26,439 nt of DNA from Gammaproteobacteria bacterium (GTDB lineage: Bacteria; Pseudomonadota; Gammaproteobacteria; SZUA-152). This document shows positions 8,016-15,016 of this stretch, in pieces. Under the pieces are notes generated by a model, which was not told the origin of the DNA, ran no database searches, and saw nothing but the letters and a program-made list of their open reading frames with translations. Position numbers and translations under genes: made by a program. Position 1 is the stretch's first letter. Each line of letters starts with the position of its first letter. The stretch is taken from contig JANTGX010000006.1 in assembly GCA_024762755.1 (NCBI GenBank), positions 1-26,439 of the forward strand. Direction: 5' to 3'.

Positions 8016-8516
8016 ATGATTCGACTCCACACCAACATGGGCGACATCGACATCGAACTGGACTACGAAAAGGCCCCCAAGAGCGCCGCCAACTTCGAAC
8101 AGTACGTGCGTGACGGCTACTTCGACGGCACCCTGTTCCATCGTGTCATCAATGGTTTCATGATCCAGGGCGGCGGCCTGCTGCCGGACATGAGCCCCAA
8201 GCCCGGCGCCCGCGCGCCAATCGACAACGAGGCCGACAACGGCCTGAAGAACGTCACCGGCACCCTGGCCATGGCACGCACCAGCGACCCCCATTCGGCC
8301 ACCTCGCAGTTCTTTATCAACGTGGCCGACAACGCCTTCCTCGACCACACCGCACCCACCCCGCAGGGCTGGGGCTATGCCGTGTTCGGCCGCGTGGTCA
8401 ATGGTATGGACGTGGTCAACCGCATCAAGGAGCAGCCCACCACCACCCGTGGCGGTCACCAGGACGTACCGGCGGAAGACATCGTGATCGAGAAGGCCGA
8501 GGTCATCGAAGACTGA
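8016..8516 (+). CDS. ppiB: Cytoplasmic peptidyl-prolyl cis-trans isomerase B
   Basis: Cyclophilin of 166 residues without a signal peptide, so cytosolic. It starts directly with the beta-strand IRLHTNMGDIDIEL and keeps FHRVINGFMIQGGG, MARTSDPHSATSQFFINV and the Trp-containing GWGYAVFGRVVNGMD segment. AGGAAA lies about 5 bp before the ATG. It is highly similar along its length to the exported cyclophilin just upstream. A hairpin terminator follows, then lpxH, an order also found near folD and cysS in Pseudomonas. Confidence 0.97.
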   Translation: MIRLHTNMGDIDIELDYEKAPKSAANFEQYVRDGYFDGTLFHRVINGFMIQGGGLLPDMSPKPGARAPIDNEADNGLKNVTGTLAMARTSDPHSATSQFFINVADNAFLDHTAPTPQGWGYAVFGRVVNGMDVVNRIKEQPTTTRGGHQDVPAEDIVIEKAEVIED

Positions 8517-8542
8517 CCAGCCGGCTCCCCGGAGCCCGACCC

Positions 8543-8577
8543 AGGGGGCGCAGCGGAGCAATCCCTGCGCCCCTTTT
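8543..8577 (+). terminator. Likely intrinsic terminator after ppiB
   Basis: A 9-bp stem GGGGCGCAG (8545-8553)/CTGCGCCCC (8565-8573), extendable by two pairs, is followed by TTTTCC. The T-run is short, so some read-through into lpxH is likely. Confidence 0.6.
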
Positions 8578-8615
8578 CCGTTGGCAGCATGCCCCATCAT
8601 CCACGAGCAGACACC

Positions 8616-9329
8616 ATGACCACCCTCTTCATCTCCGACCTGCACCTCGCCGGCGAGCGGCCGCAGATCATCGCCCAGTTCCTCGACCTGCTGCGCGGTG
8701 AGGCACGCGCGGCCGAGGCCCTGTACATCCTCGGCGACCTGTTCGAGGCCTGGCTGGGCGACGACGCCGTGCTGCCCGACCTGGCGCCGGTGATCGACGG
8801 CCTGCGCGCACTCAGCGACAGCGGCGTACCGTTGTTCGTCATGGCCGGCAACCGCGACTTCCTCATGGGCGAGGGCTTCGCCGCCATGACCGGCGCCCGG
8901 CTGCTCGACGACCCCACCCCCATCGACCTCTACGGTACCCCCACCCTGCTGATGCACGGCGACACCCTGTGCACCGACGACCTGGCCTACCAACAGGTAC
9001 GCGCCCAGGTGCGCGACCCGGCGTGGATCGCCCATGCCCTGAGCATGAGCATCGAAGAGCGCATAGAGACCGCCCGCCGCCTACGCCAACAGAGCCAGGC
9101 CCATACCCGCAGCACCGCCGAGGCCATCATGGACGTCAACCCCGACGCGGTGGCCCAGGCCTTCCGCGAGCATGGCGTCGAGCGCTTGATCCACGGCCAC
9201 ACCCACCGTCCCGGGGTGCACCACACGGTGGTCGATGGGCGAACCGTGGAACGCATCGTGCTCGGCGACTGGTACTCCCAGGCCAGCCTCCTGCGCTGCA
9301 CCGCCGAGGGCTGCGAGCTGACCCCCTGA
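8616..9329 (+). CDS. lpxH: UDP-2,3-diacylglucosamine diphosphatase LpxH
   Basis: Metallophosphoesterase that hydrolyses UDP-2,3-diacylglucosamine to lipid X in lipid A synthesis, acting at the inner face of the inner membrane. The 237-residue product has the expected length. The metal-binding motifs are ordered as in the family: DLHL (D8, H10), GDLFE (D41), GNRD, MHGD, and HGHTH near the C-terminus. The ATG at 8616 gives the standard N-terminus TTLFISDLHL and has GAGCAG 5 bp upstream; an in-frame ATG at 8589 would add nine unlikely residues. It is last in the ppiA-ppiB-lpxH run. Confidence 0.96.
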   Translation: MTTLFISDLHLAGERPQIIAQFLDLLRGEARAAEALYILGDLFEAWLGDDAVLPDLAPVIDGLRALSDSGVPLFVMAGNRDFLMGEGFAAMTGARLLDDPTPIDLYGTPTLLMHGDTLCTDDLAYQQVRAQVRDPAWIAHALSMSIEERIETARRLRQQSQAHTRSTAEAIMDVNPDAVAQAFREHGVERLIHGHTHRPGVHHTVVDGRTVERIVLGDWYSQASLLRCTAEGCELTP

Positions 9330-9350
9330 AGCCCACCGGCCAGACGGCAA

Positions 9351-9379
9351 GAGGCCGCCCGCAGGCGGCCCCTTCTCTC
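9351..9379. terminator. Hairpin terminator between lpxH and the convergent lipoprotein gene
   Basis: A 7-bp GC stem GGCCGCC (9353-9359)/GGCGGCC (9364-9370) with a 4-nt loop is followed on the plus strand by CCTTCTCTCT. A second small hairpin, GCCGGG/CCCGGC (9388-9406), lies between it and the convergent gene end and may serve the minus strand. Confidence 0.55.
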
Positions 9380-9417
9380 TGCGCCGTGCCGGGCGTCACA
9401 CCCGGCGCCCAGCGGCC

Positions 9418-10209
9418 TCAGTGGTCGACGGAACCCGATACGGCGTCCTCGGCCGTGTAGTGGCGAAAGCCCGCGGGCAGGGTGAGCACCTCACGCTCCA
9501 CGCTGAAGTCGCCGTAGTAGGTCTTCAGGAAACGCTGATAGCCGTCCGGACTCCACTCGCGCAGGGGAAAGCCGTGTTGCAGATGGCGCGTGCTGTAGAA
9601 CACGTTCAGCGCCAGATCGCAGGGGTCTAGCATCTCCCGCGGGATGCGGTCCAGGGTGCTGGCGTGTTCGCCGGCGAGGACGGTGCGGAACTCACGCATG
9701 GCCGCCAACACGTCGGGCAGGAAGTCGCCGCCCAGCGACACCACGTCGTAGCAGCGTTTGCCGTTGGCCAGATAGCGATAGTGCACCGCGGCCCGGCCGT
9801 CCACCTTGGGAATGGCGCTGGAGGGCTGGGACTCCTCGGTGTAGTCGATGGGGATGGGTGGCGTGGTGGGTACCGGCTTGGCGTGGATCTCGAAGACCGT
9901 CTCGTCCTCGTTGTTGACGCTGTAGATCACCCGCGCCTTGCGGTCGAAGAGGACGAAGTCCTGCGGTGCCCGGCTGTCGTTCATGTGCAGATAGCGGGCA
10001 TTGACGAACATGCGCGAGGTGAAGGTGCCGGGCTGCCCGGGCTCGCTCTCGACGAACAGCATGGCCACACCGGGCTGACTCTCTTCCTGCGTCACGTCCG
10101 CCGCGTCCGTCGCCGGTGCCTTTGGCTTGGACAGCCCGGCACAGGCCGTCAGCAGCCCCACCAACATCGCCACCGCCGCCATCTGCGTAAATCTCTGCCC
10201 CTGCTTCAT
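9418..10209 (-). CDS. Predicted outer-membrane lipoprotein of unknown function
   Basis: A 263-residue product that I do not recognise. A lipoprotein signal peptide is clear: MKQGQRF, a hydrophobic core, then lipobox LTAC with C23 as the acylation site, followed by a Pro/Ala/Thr-rich tether. The residue after the cysteine is Ala, so nothing suggests inner-membrane retention. The rest has beta-type segments (RVIYSVNNEDETVFEI), and only two later cysteines, in GKRCYDVVS and LDPCDLAL. ATG 10209 is preferred over the in-frame TTG three bases earlier. The ATG overlaps the TGA of the DUF455 gene by one base, which implies translational coupling. Its function may relate to that partner. Confidence 0.85.
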   Translation of the reverse strand: MKQGQRFTQMAAVAMLVGLLTACAGLSKPKAPATDAADVTQEESQPGVAMLFVESEPGQPGTFTSRMFVNARYLHMNDSRAPQDFVLFDRKARVIYSVNNEDETVFEIHAKPVPTTPPIPIDYTEESQPSSAIPKVDGRAAVHYRYLANGKRCYDVVSLGGDFLPDVLAAMREFRTVLAGEHASTLDRIPREMLDPCDLALNVFYSTRHLQHGFPLREWSPDGYQRFLKTYYGDFSVEREVLTLPAGFRHYTAEDAVSGSVDH

Positions 10210-11036
10210 CAACCAACCCCCTCGAGAAAATTCAGTTCGTCTTCACTAAAGCCGGCCTCCCGGCGGGCGCTGCGATGCAGCGGCCCACTGGCCCGGCTCG
10301 ACATGTATTGATCGAAAAGCCGCCGAAAGGTTTCCTCCGCCGGCACATCACGCACCGCACACAAATGGCGAAACCAGCGCGAGCCGATGGCCACGTGGCC
10401 CACTTCATCGTGCAGGATCACCTCCAACACCGCCACCCCCGCCGCATCGCCGCACTCGGCCAGTTTGCGCATGATGCCGGGCGTCACGTCCAGGCCACGC
10501 GCCTCCAGCACGCGCGGCACCAGGGCCATGCGCAGCAGGGCGTCGGCGGCGGTCTTCTGCGCCATCTCCCACAGGCCGTTGTGGGCCGGGAAGTCACCGT
10601 AGTCGAAACCCAGCGTGCGCAGGTGCTCGCGCAGCAGGCCGAAGTGGCGGGCCTCCTCCTCGGCCACCCGCACCCAGTCGTCGTAATAGGCCCGTGGCAG
10701 ATCGCGAAAGCGGTACACCGCGTCCCAGGCCAGGTTGATGGCGTTGAACTCGATGTGGGCGATGGCGTGGATCAGGGCCGCGTGGCCCTCGGCCGAACCC
10801 AGCCGCCGGCGTGGCAGGTCACGCGGCGCCACCAACACGGGCCGCGCCGGACGCCCCGGCTCGCCGATGGGCGCCGCCTCGGTCTGCCGCGACAGGCTCA
10901 GCGCCCCCGACCGCCAACGCTCCGCGACGGCATCGGTGGCGGCCACCTTGGCCGCGGGATCGACACAGTTCAGGCAATGCTCGGCGGCACGGAAGAGATC
11001 GTCGGAAAGATCGGCAGGAAGATGGAAATCGGACAT
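10209..11036 (-). CDS. DUF455 family ferritin-like protein
   Basis: A 275-residue cytosolic protein of the DUF455 ferritin-like group, with no proven function known to me. The four-helix carboxylate-bridged metal-site pattern is visible as AHIEFNAINL, AEEEARHF, VLEARGLD and LHDEVGHVAIG, with Glu and ExxH-like ligands spaced along helices, suggesting a diiron or similar centre and an oxidase or hydroxylase role. ATG 11036 gives the family-like N-terminus (MSDFHLP). The frame is open upstream to 11114, but that part is low-complexity Pro/Arg and overlaps the sqr promoter. The ribosome site is weak. It diverges from sqr and is coupled to the lipoprotein gene. Confidence 0.88.
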   Translation of the reverse strand: MSDFHLPADLSDDLFRAAEHCLNCVDPAAKVAATDAVAERWRSGALSLSRQTEAAPIGEPGRPARPVLVAPRDLPRRRLGSAEGHAALIHAIAHIEFNAINLAWDAVYRFRDLPRAYYDDWVRVAEEEARHFGLLREHLRTLGFDYGDFPAHNGLWEMAQKTAADALLRMALVPRVLEARGLDVTPGIMRKLAECGDAAGVAVLEVILHDEVGHVAIGSRWFRHLCAVRDVPAEETFRRLFDQYMSSRASGPLHRSARREAGFSEDELNFLEGVG

Positions 11037-11108
11037 GACGGGCCGGGGCGGAAAAGGGGGACGATTATCCGGCCGCCGCGACGCCGCCGTCAAACCCGGC
11101 CAGCGGCC

Positions 11109-11124
11109 TGGCATGCTTTCTGCT
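11109..11124 (+). promoter_or_regulatory. Sigma-54 (-24/-12) promoter of sqr
   Basis: TGGCATGCTTTCTGCT matches the RpoN consensus TGGCACG-N4-TTGCW, with the GG and GC doublets in exact register and two mismatches elsewhere. It lies about 110 bp before the sqr start. The adjacent regulator is a sigma-54 activator, which gives independent support. Confidence 0.75.
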
Positions 11125-11233
11125 GTCCTTTTGGGGGTGCCCGATGGCCACGACGAGAGAAACGCACAGAGGCCAGCCGCGGCACGTGAGGAGCACCTCC
11201 ATCACACACGATATCAAGAGAGGGGACAAGGCC

Positions 11234-12505
11234 ATGGCTCACATCGTCATCATCGGCGCCAGCACCGGCGGCCTGCCCGCCGCCTACGACCTGCGCGAAC
11301 TCCTCGGCAGAGGCCACCAGATCACTGTCGTCTCCAACAGCGACACCTTCCAGTTCGTGCCCTCCAACCCCTGGGTCGCGGTGGGCTGGCGCACGCGCGC
11401 CGACACCACCTTCAAGCCCGCGCCCTATCTGGCAAAGAAGGACATCGACTTCGTCCCCGTGGCGGCCCGTGAGATCAAACCGGCCGACAATCAGGTGGTG
11501 CTGGCCGACGAGCGGGTCGTCGACTACGACTACCTGGTGATCGCCACCGGCCCCAAACTGGCCTTCGACGAGGTGGAGGGCCTGGGGCCGCGCGGGCACA
11601 CCCAGTCGGTGTGCACCGTGGACCACGCCGAAAAGGCCTATGCCGCCTGGCAACAGCTCCTCGAGGCCCCCGGCCCCATCGTCGTCGGTGCCGTACAGGG
11701 CGCCTCCTGCTTCGGCCCCGCCTACGAATTCGCCCTGATCATGGACGCCGATCTGCGCAAACGGAGGCTGCGCGACAAGGTGCCCATGACCTTCGTCACC
11801 TCTGAGCCCTACATCGGCCACCTTGGCCTCGGCGGGGTGGGCGACTCCAAGGGCATGCTGGAATCGGAGCTGCGCAACAAGCACATCAACTGGATCACCA
11901 ACGCCAAGGTGAGCAGGGTCGAAGAGGGCAAGATGCTCGTCACCGAACACAACGACCAGGGCGAGGTGATCAAGGAACACGAGCTGCCCTTCGCCTTTTC
12001 CATGATGCTGCCCGCCTTCAAGGGCGTCGATGCCGTGGCCGGCCTGGGCGAAGAGGTGGTCAATCCGCGCGGCTTCGTCAAGGTCGATGCCCATCAGCGC
12101 AACCCCAAGTGGCCCAACATCTATGCCGTGGGCGTCTGCATCGCCATTCCGCCCGTGGAGGCCACCCCCATCCCCACCGGCACGCCCAAGACCGGCTACA
12201 TGATCGAATCCATGGTCAGCGCCACCGCGCACAACATCCGCGACGCCATCGAGGGCCGTGAGCCCAGAACCGAGGCCACCTGGAACGCCATCTGCCTGGC
12301 CGACATGGGTGACACGGGGGTGGCCTTCGTCGCCATGCCACAGATCCCGCCGCGCAACGTGGCCTGGATGAAGAAGGGCAAGTGGGTGCATTACGCCAAG
12401 GTGGCCTTCGAGAAGTATTTCATCGGCAAGATGAAGAAGGGCAGCACCGAGAGCCTCTATGAGAAATATATCCTCAAGGCCTTGGGTATCGAGAAGCTGC
12501 GCTAG
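11234..12505 (+). CDS. sqr: Sulfide:quinone oxidoreductase
   Basis: FAD enzyme on the cytoplasmic membrane that oxidises sulfide to polysulfide or persulfide and passes electrons to quinone. The 423-residue product follows the Acidithiobacillus ferrooxidans SQR closely, as I recall that sequence: the N-terminal FAD site HIVIIGASTGGLPAAYDL, FVPSNPWVAVGW, and the PTGTPKTGYMIESMVSATAHNI block. All three catalytic cysteines are present: C127 (SVCTVD), C159 (GASCFGP) and C354 (NAICLADMGD), against C128, C160 and C356. The C-terminus (WVHYAKVAFEKYFIGKMKK and onward) is the amphipathic membrane-binding part. The start at 11234 follows GAGAGGGG. A sigma-54 promoter precedes it and a FisR-like activator gene follows. 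Confidence 0.95.
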   Translation: MAHIVIIGASTGGLPAAYDLRELLGRGHQITVVSNSDTFQFVPSNPWVAVGWRTRADTTFKPAPYLAKKDIDFVPVAAREIKPADNQVVLADERVVDYDYLVIATGPKLAFDEVEGLGPRGHTQSVCTVDHAEKAYAAWQQLLEAPGPIVVGAVQGASCFGPAYEFALIMDADLRKRRLRDKVPMTFVTSEPYIGHLGLGGVGDSKGMLESELRNKHINWITNAKVSRVEEGKMLVTEHNDQGEVIKEHELPFAFSMMLPAFKGVDAVAGLGEEVVNPRGFVKVDAHQRNPKWPNIYAVGVCIAIPPVEATPIPTGTPKTGYMIESMVSATAHNIRDAIEGREPRTEATWNAICLADMGDTGVAFVAMPQIPPRNVAWMKKGKWVHYAKVAFEKYFIGKMKKGSTESLYEKYILKALGIEKLR

Positions 12506-12552
12506 TCGGCGCCCGCGTGCCAAGGACCGCCAGACACAGAATCGCCATGACC

Positions 12553-12613
12553 GTCATGACAAATCATGACATTACTGCCATATTGGCTGTCATGACAGTC
12601 ATGACTGACAGCC
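12553..12613. promoter_or_regulatory. Cluster of TCATGAC palindromes, probable operator
   Basis: Four copies of TCATGAC start at 12554, 12564, 12590 and 12599, in two pairs of 10-bp and 9-bp pitch. The second pair forms two overlapping 12-bp palindromes, CTGTCATGACAG (12587-12598) and CAGTCATGACTG (12596-12607). These are enclosed by a further inverted repeat GGCTGTCA (12585-12592)/TGACAGCC (12606-12613). The spacing suits a dimeric or multimeric regulator binding one face of the helix. It lies just before the fisR-like gene. Confidence 0.7.
12556..12584 (+). promoter_or_regulatory. Candidate sigma-70 promoter of the fisR-like gene
   Basis: ATGACA (12556-12561) and CATATT (12579-12584) are separated by 17 bp, matching -35 and -10 consensus at 5/6 and 4/6. 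The TCATGAC repeats overlap the -35 and the region near the start site, which would suit autoregulation. Confidence 0.4.
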
Positions 12614-12645
12614 GCCAAACACGTCACTGAGACATCGGGAGCCCC

Positions 12646-13959
12646 ATGCTTACCAAGAAAAAGCCCACCTGCGAACAGATCATCGACACCATGCCGGCCC
12701 CTTTCGTGGTCATCGACCGGGACTACCACATCCTCGCCGCCAACCGGGCCTATCTCGAGCACTACGGCATCGATGCCGAGGCGGTGGTGGGCCGGTGTTG
12801 TCACGAGGTCTCGCATCACTCCCCCGTTCCGTGCAGCAAGAATGGCGAGCAATGCCCCCTGGAGGACGTCTTCGACAGCGGGCGGCCGAGCCGGGTGACC
12901 CACGTCCATTTCGATGCCGAGGGCCAGGAAGAGTACGTGCAGCTACAGGCGGCGCCAATCCTCGACGAGAATGGTGAGGTGATGTACATGGGGGAGTACA
13001 TCCAGGTCCAGGCCCAGCCGACGGACAACGACGCCATGCTGGTGGGTCGGTCTCCTGCCTTCCTGCGCATGACCAGCCTGCTGCAGCGCGTCGCGCCGAC
13101 CCCCTCCACCGTACTCCTGCTGGGCGAGAGCGGCGTGGGCAAGGAGAAGGTGGCCGAATACATCCACTTCTATTCCCCCCGGCGCAATGGCCCCCTGGTG
13201 GTCGTGGATTGCGGCATGCTGGGCGACAGCCTCATCGAGAGCGAGCTGTTCGGCTATGAGAAGGGGGCCTTCACCGGCGCCCACGGACGCAAGAAGGGGC
13301 TGTTCGAGGCGGCCAATGGCGGCACCCTGTTCATCGACGAGATCGGTGAATTGCCCCTGACCCTGCAGACCAAACTCCTGCGCGTGCTGGAGAGCGGCAG
13401 CATCCGCCGCATCGGCGGCAACGAGTACGTGAAGGTGGATGTGCGCATCGTCGCCGCCACCAATCGCGACGTACAGCGGCTGGTGGCCGAGGGGCAGTTC
13501 CGGCAGGACCTCTACTATCGGCTGTCCGCCTTCCCCGTGGCCATCCCGCCCCTGCGCCAGCGTCGCGAGGACATCGTCGCCCTGGCCGAACACTTCCTCG
13601 CCGGCCTGCCCGGTGGTCAGCGCCACATCCCCCTGCCCACGGCGGTGATGGAGAAGCTGCTGGGCTACGACTTTCCCGGCAACATCCGCGAACTGCGCAA
13701 CATCCTCGAGCGGGCGGTGATCCTGGCCGGGGACGAGGAACTGCGACCGGAGCACATCGTGCTGACGGAAGACGGCAGCGCGACCGCCATGGCGCCCAAC
13801 GACGACCATTTGCTGCACCGGCGCGGCCGGCTCACCGACGCCCTGGTACGCGAGGCCCTGGAGCGCACCAACGGCCACCGCGCACAGGCGGCCCACCTGC
13901 TGCACGTCAGCGAGCGCACCCTGTATCGCTATATCCAGCGCATGCGCAATGAGGCCTGA
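12646..13959 (+). CDS. fisR: Sigma-54-dependent sulfane-sulfur-responsive activator, FisR-like
   Basis: A 437-residue enhancer-binding protein. The N-terminal PAS-like sensor (about 14-125) carries C51, C52, C63 and C70 in GRCCHEVSHHSPVPCSKNGE and the QCPLEDVF that follows. The C52-C63-C70 spacing equals that of C53, C64 and C71, recalled as the persulfide-sensing cysteines of Cupriavidus FisR. The AAA+ domain has Walker A GESGVGKE (160-167), the sigma-54 contact loop GAFTGA (207-212) and Walker B FIDEIGELP. A Fis-type helix-turn-helix closes the protein (HRAQAAHLLHVSERTLYRYI). GGGAG precedes the ATG. With sqr upstream under a sigma-54 promoter, its likely role is sulfide-induced activation of sqr. 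It converges on the patatin gene with a 3-bp gap. Confidence 0.88.
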   Translation: MLTKKKPTCEQIIDTMPAPFVVIDRDYHILAANRAYLEHYGIDAEAVVGRCCHEVSHHSPVPCSKNGEQCPLEDVFDSGRPSRVTHVHFDAEGQEEYVQLQAAPILDENGEVMYMGEYIQVQAQPTDNDAMLVGRSPAFLRMTSLLQRVAPTPSTVLLLGESGVGKEKVAEYIHFYSPRRNGPLVVVDCGMLGDSLIESELFGYEKGAFTGAHGRKKGLFEAANGGTLFIDEIGELPLTLQTKLLRVLESGSIRRIGGNEYVKVDVRIVAATNRDVQRLVAEGQFRQDLYYRLSAFPVAIPPLRQRREDIVALAEHFLAGLPGGQRHIPLPTAVMEKLLGYDFPGNIRELRNILERAVILAGDEELRPEHIVLTEDGSATAMAPNDDHLLHRRGRLTDALVREALERTNGHRAQAAHLLHVSERTLYRYIQRMRNEA

Positions 13960-13962
13960 GCC

Positions 13963-14901
13963 TCAGCCTTCGAGGGCGCGGTCGGCGAGCTCGTAGCCGA
14001 GACCGATGATCTCCTTGGCACGCCAGAATTCGTGTGCCCGGCAGCTCTCGCGCGGGATCTCGATCAAGACGTCCGGCCGATAGGCAGACATCTTGATGTT
14101 GGCGATGGCGTTCTGCATGGTCTCGAAGGAGTTGTTCAGCAGGTCGAACAGGCCCGGCCCCTCCCCTTCCTGCTCGCCGAACCAGGGCAGTTTCAACTCG
14201 CCCACGTCCATCCCCAGCGACTCCAGGTTTTCCTGCAGCTCGTCGAGGAAACGCTGGATATTGTCTCGATAGCTGCGCAGGGCGCTGCCGTCGGCCTGCG
14301 CCGTGGCGGGCGTCTCCACCGTTCTGCGTCGTTTGTAGCCGTCCACCGCGTTGAGATTGACGGCAATGGTGAGGTCGGTGACGGTCTTCAGGGTCGGCGC
14401 GATGGGTACCGGGTTGAGCAGGCCGCCGTCGAGTAGCTGCATACCCCGATACCGGTGGGGGGTGAAGATGGTCGGCACCGCAATGGAGGCACGGACGGCC
14501 TCGAACAGGGGGCCGTCCTCCAGCCAGACCTCGCGCTGGCGCGCCACGTTGGTGGCCACCGCGGTGTAGGCCAGCGGCAGCTCCTCGATGCGATGATCAC
14601 CCACCAGGTCGCGCAACACGTCGATGATCTTCTCGCCACGGAAGAGGGCCGTGGTGGAGAACGAGAAGTCGAGATAACGCAGCACGTCGGCCTTATCCAA
14701 GGCCAGCAACCAATCGCGGAAGACGTCCAGACCACCCGTCGCGTAGATCCCCCCCACCAGGGCGCCCATGGAGGCGCCGGCGATGCACTGCACGTCGTAG
14801 CCGTCCTCCTCCAGGCGTTCGATGACACCGATGTGCGCCATACCACGCGCACCACCGCTGCCCAGCACCAGTGATACCGTCTTTGTCCCGTCGTCCGCCA
14901 C
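13963..14901 (-). CDS. Patatin-like phospholipase
   Basis: Lipid acyl hydrolase of 312 residues with the patatin fold. The oxyanion loop GSGGARG (14-20), the nucleophile elbow GASMG with S44, and the DGG motif with D158 complete the Ser-Asp dyad. There is no signal peptide, so it is probably cytoplasmic; the closest general group is the bacterial RssA/YchK-type patatins. The start codon is GTG, supported by a strong GGAGGA about 8 bp upstream. The C-terminal part (from about residue 200) has acidic helices and no motif that I recognise. The substrate is unknown. It ends 3 bp from the convergent fisR-like gene. Confidence 0.9.
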   Translation of the reverse strand: MADDGTKTVSLVLGSGGARGMAHIGVIERLEEDGYDVQCIAGASMGALVGGIYATGGLDVFRDWLLALDKADVLRYLDFSFSTTALFRGEKIIDVLRDLVGDHRIEELPLAYTAVATNVARQREVWLEDGPLFEAVRASIAVPTIFTPHRYRGMQLLDGGLLNPVPIAPTLKTVTDLTIAVNLNAVDGYKRRRTVETPATAQADGSALRSYRDNIQRFLDELQENLESLGMDVGELKLPWFGEQEGEGPGLFDLLNNSFETMQNAIANIKMSAYRPDVLIEIPRESCRAHEFWRAKEIIGLGYELADRALEG

Positions 14902-14931
14902 GTCAACGTCCTCCGTCAGAAAAATCGCAGT

Positions 14932-15016
14932 CTAGGTGTCTGTCGGGTTTAGACGATCGTCGCGAGGGAAAGCCATTTTCCGCAGCAGATCGGTCCTAAT
15001 CCCGACAGAGTCCTAG
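14932..15016. mobile_element. 85-bp MITE-like element with 21-bp terminal inverted repeats
   Basis: The ends 14932-14952 and 14996-15016 are inverted copies that match at 18 of 21 positions (core CTAGG..TCTGTCGGG.TTAG) and flank about 43 bp. It encodes nothing. It lies between the patatin gene and the cytochrome gene, and its right end contains the TAG stop of the cytochrome gene. No target duplication is evident. It could also fold as a long terminator hairpin. A related 15-nt end occurs at 21328-21342. Confidence 0.65.

Noticed and set aside
7119..9035. Long minus-strand open frame continuous with cysS, giving a product of more than 1,100 residues
   Set aside because: The extension is antisense to ppiA, ppiB and lpxH, has no known motif, and the CysRS N-terminus is normal when started at 7118.
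12509..12530. Minus-strand TGGCACG after sqr as a second sigma-54 promoter
   Set aside because: The GC doublet of the -12 element is not in register, and it would read into the sqr 3' end.
12636..12652. GG...GC doublets just before the fisR-like start as a sigma-54 promoter
   Set aside because: Doublet spacing is one base short and the element overlaps the start codon.
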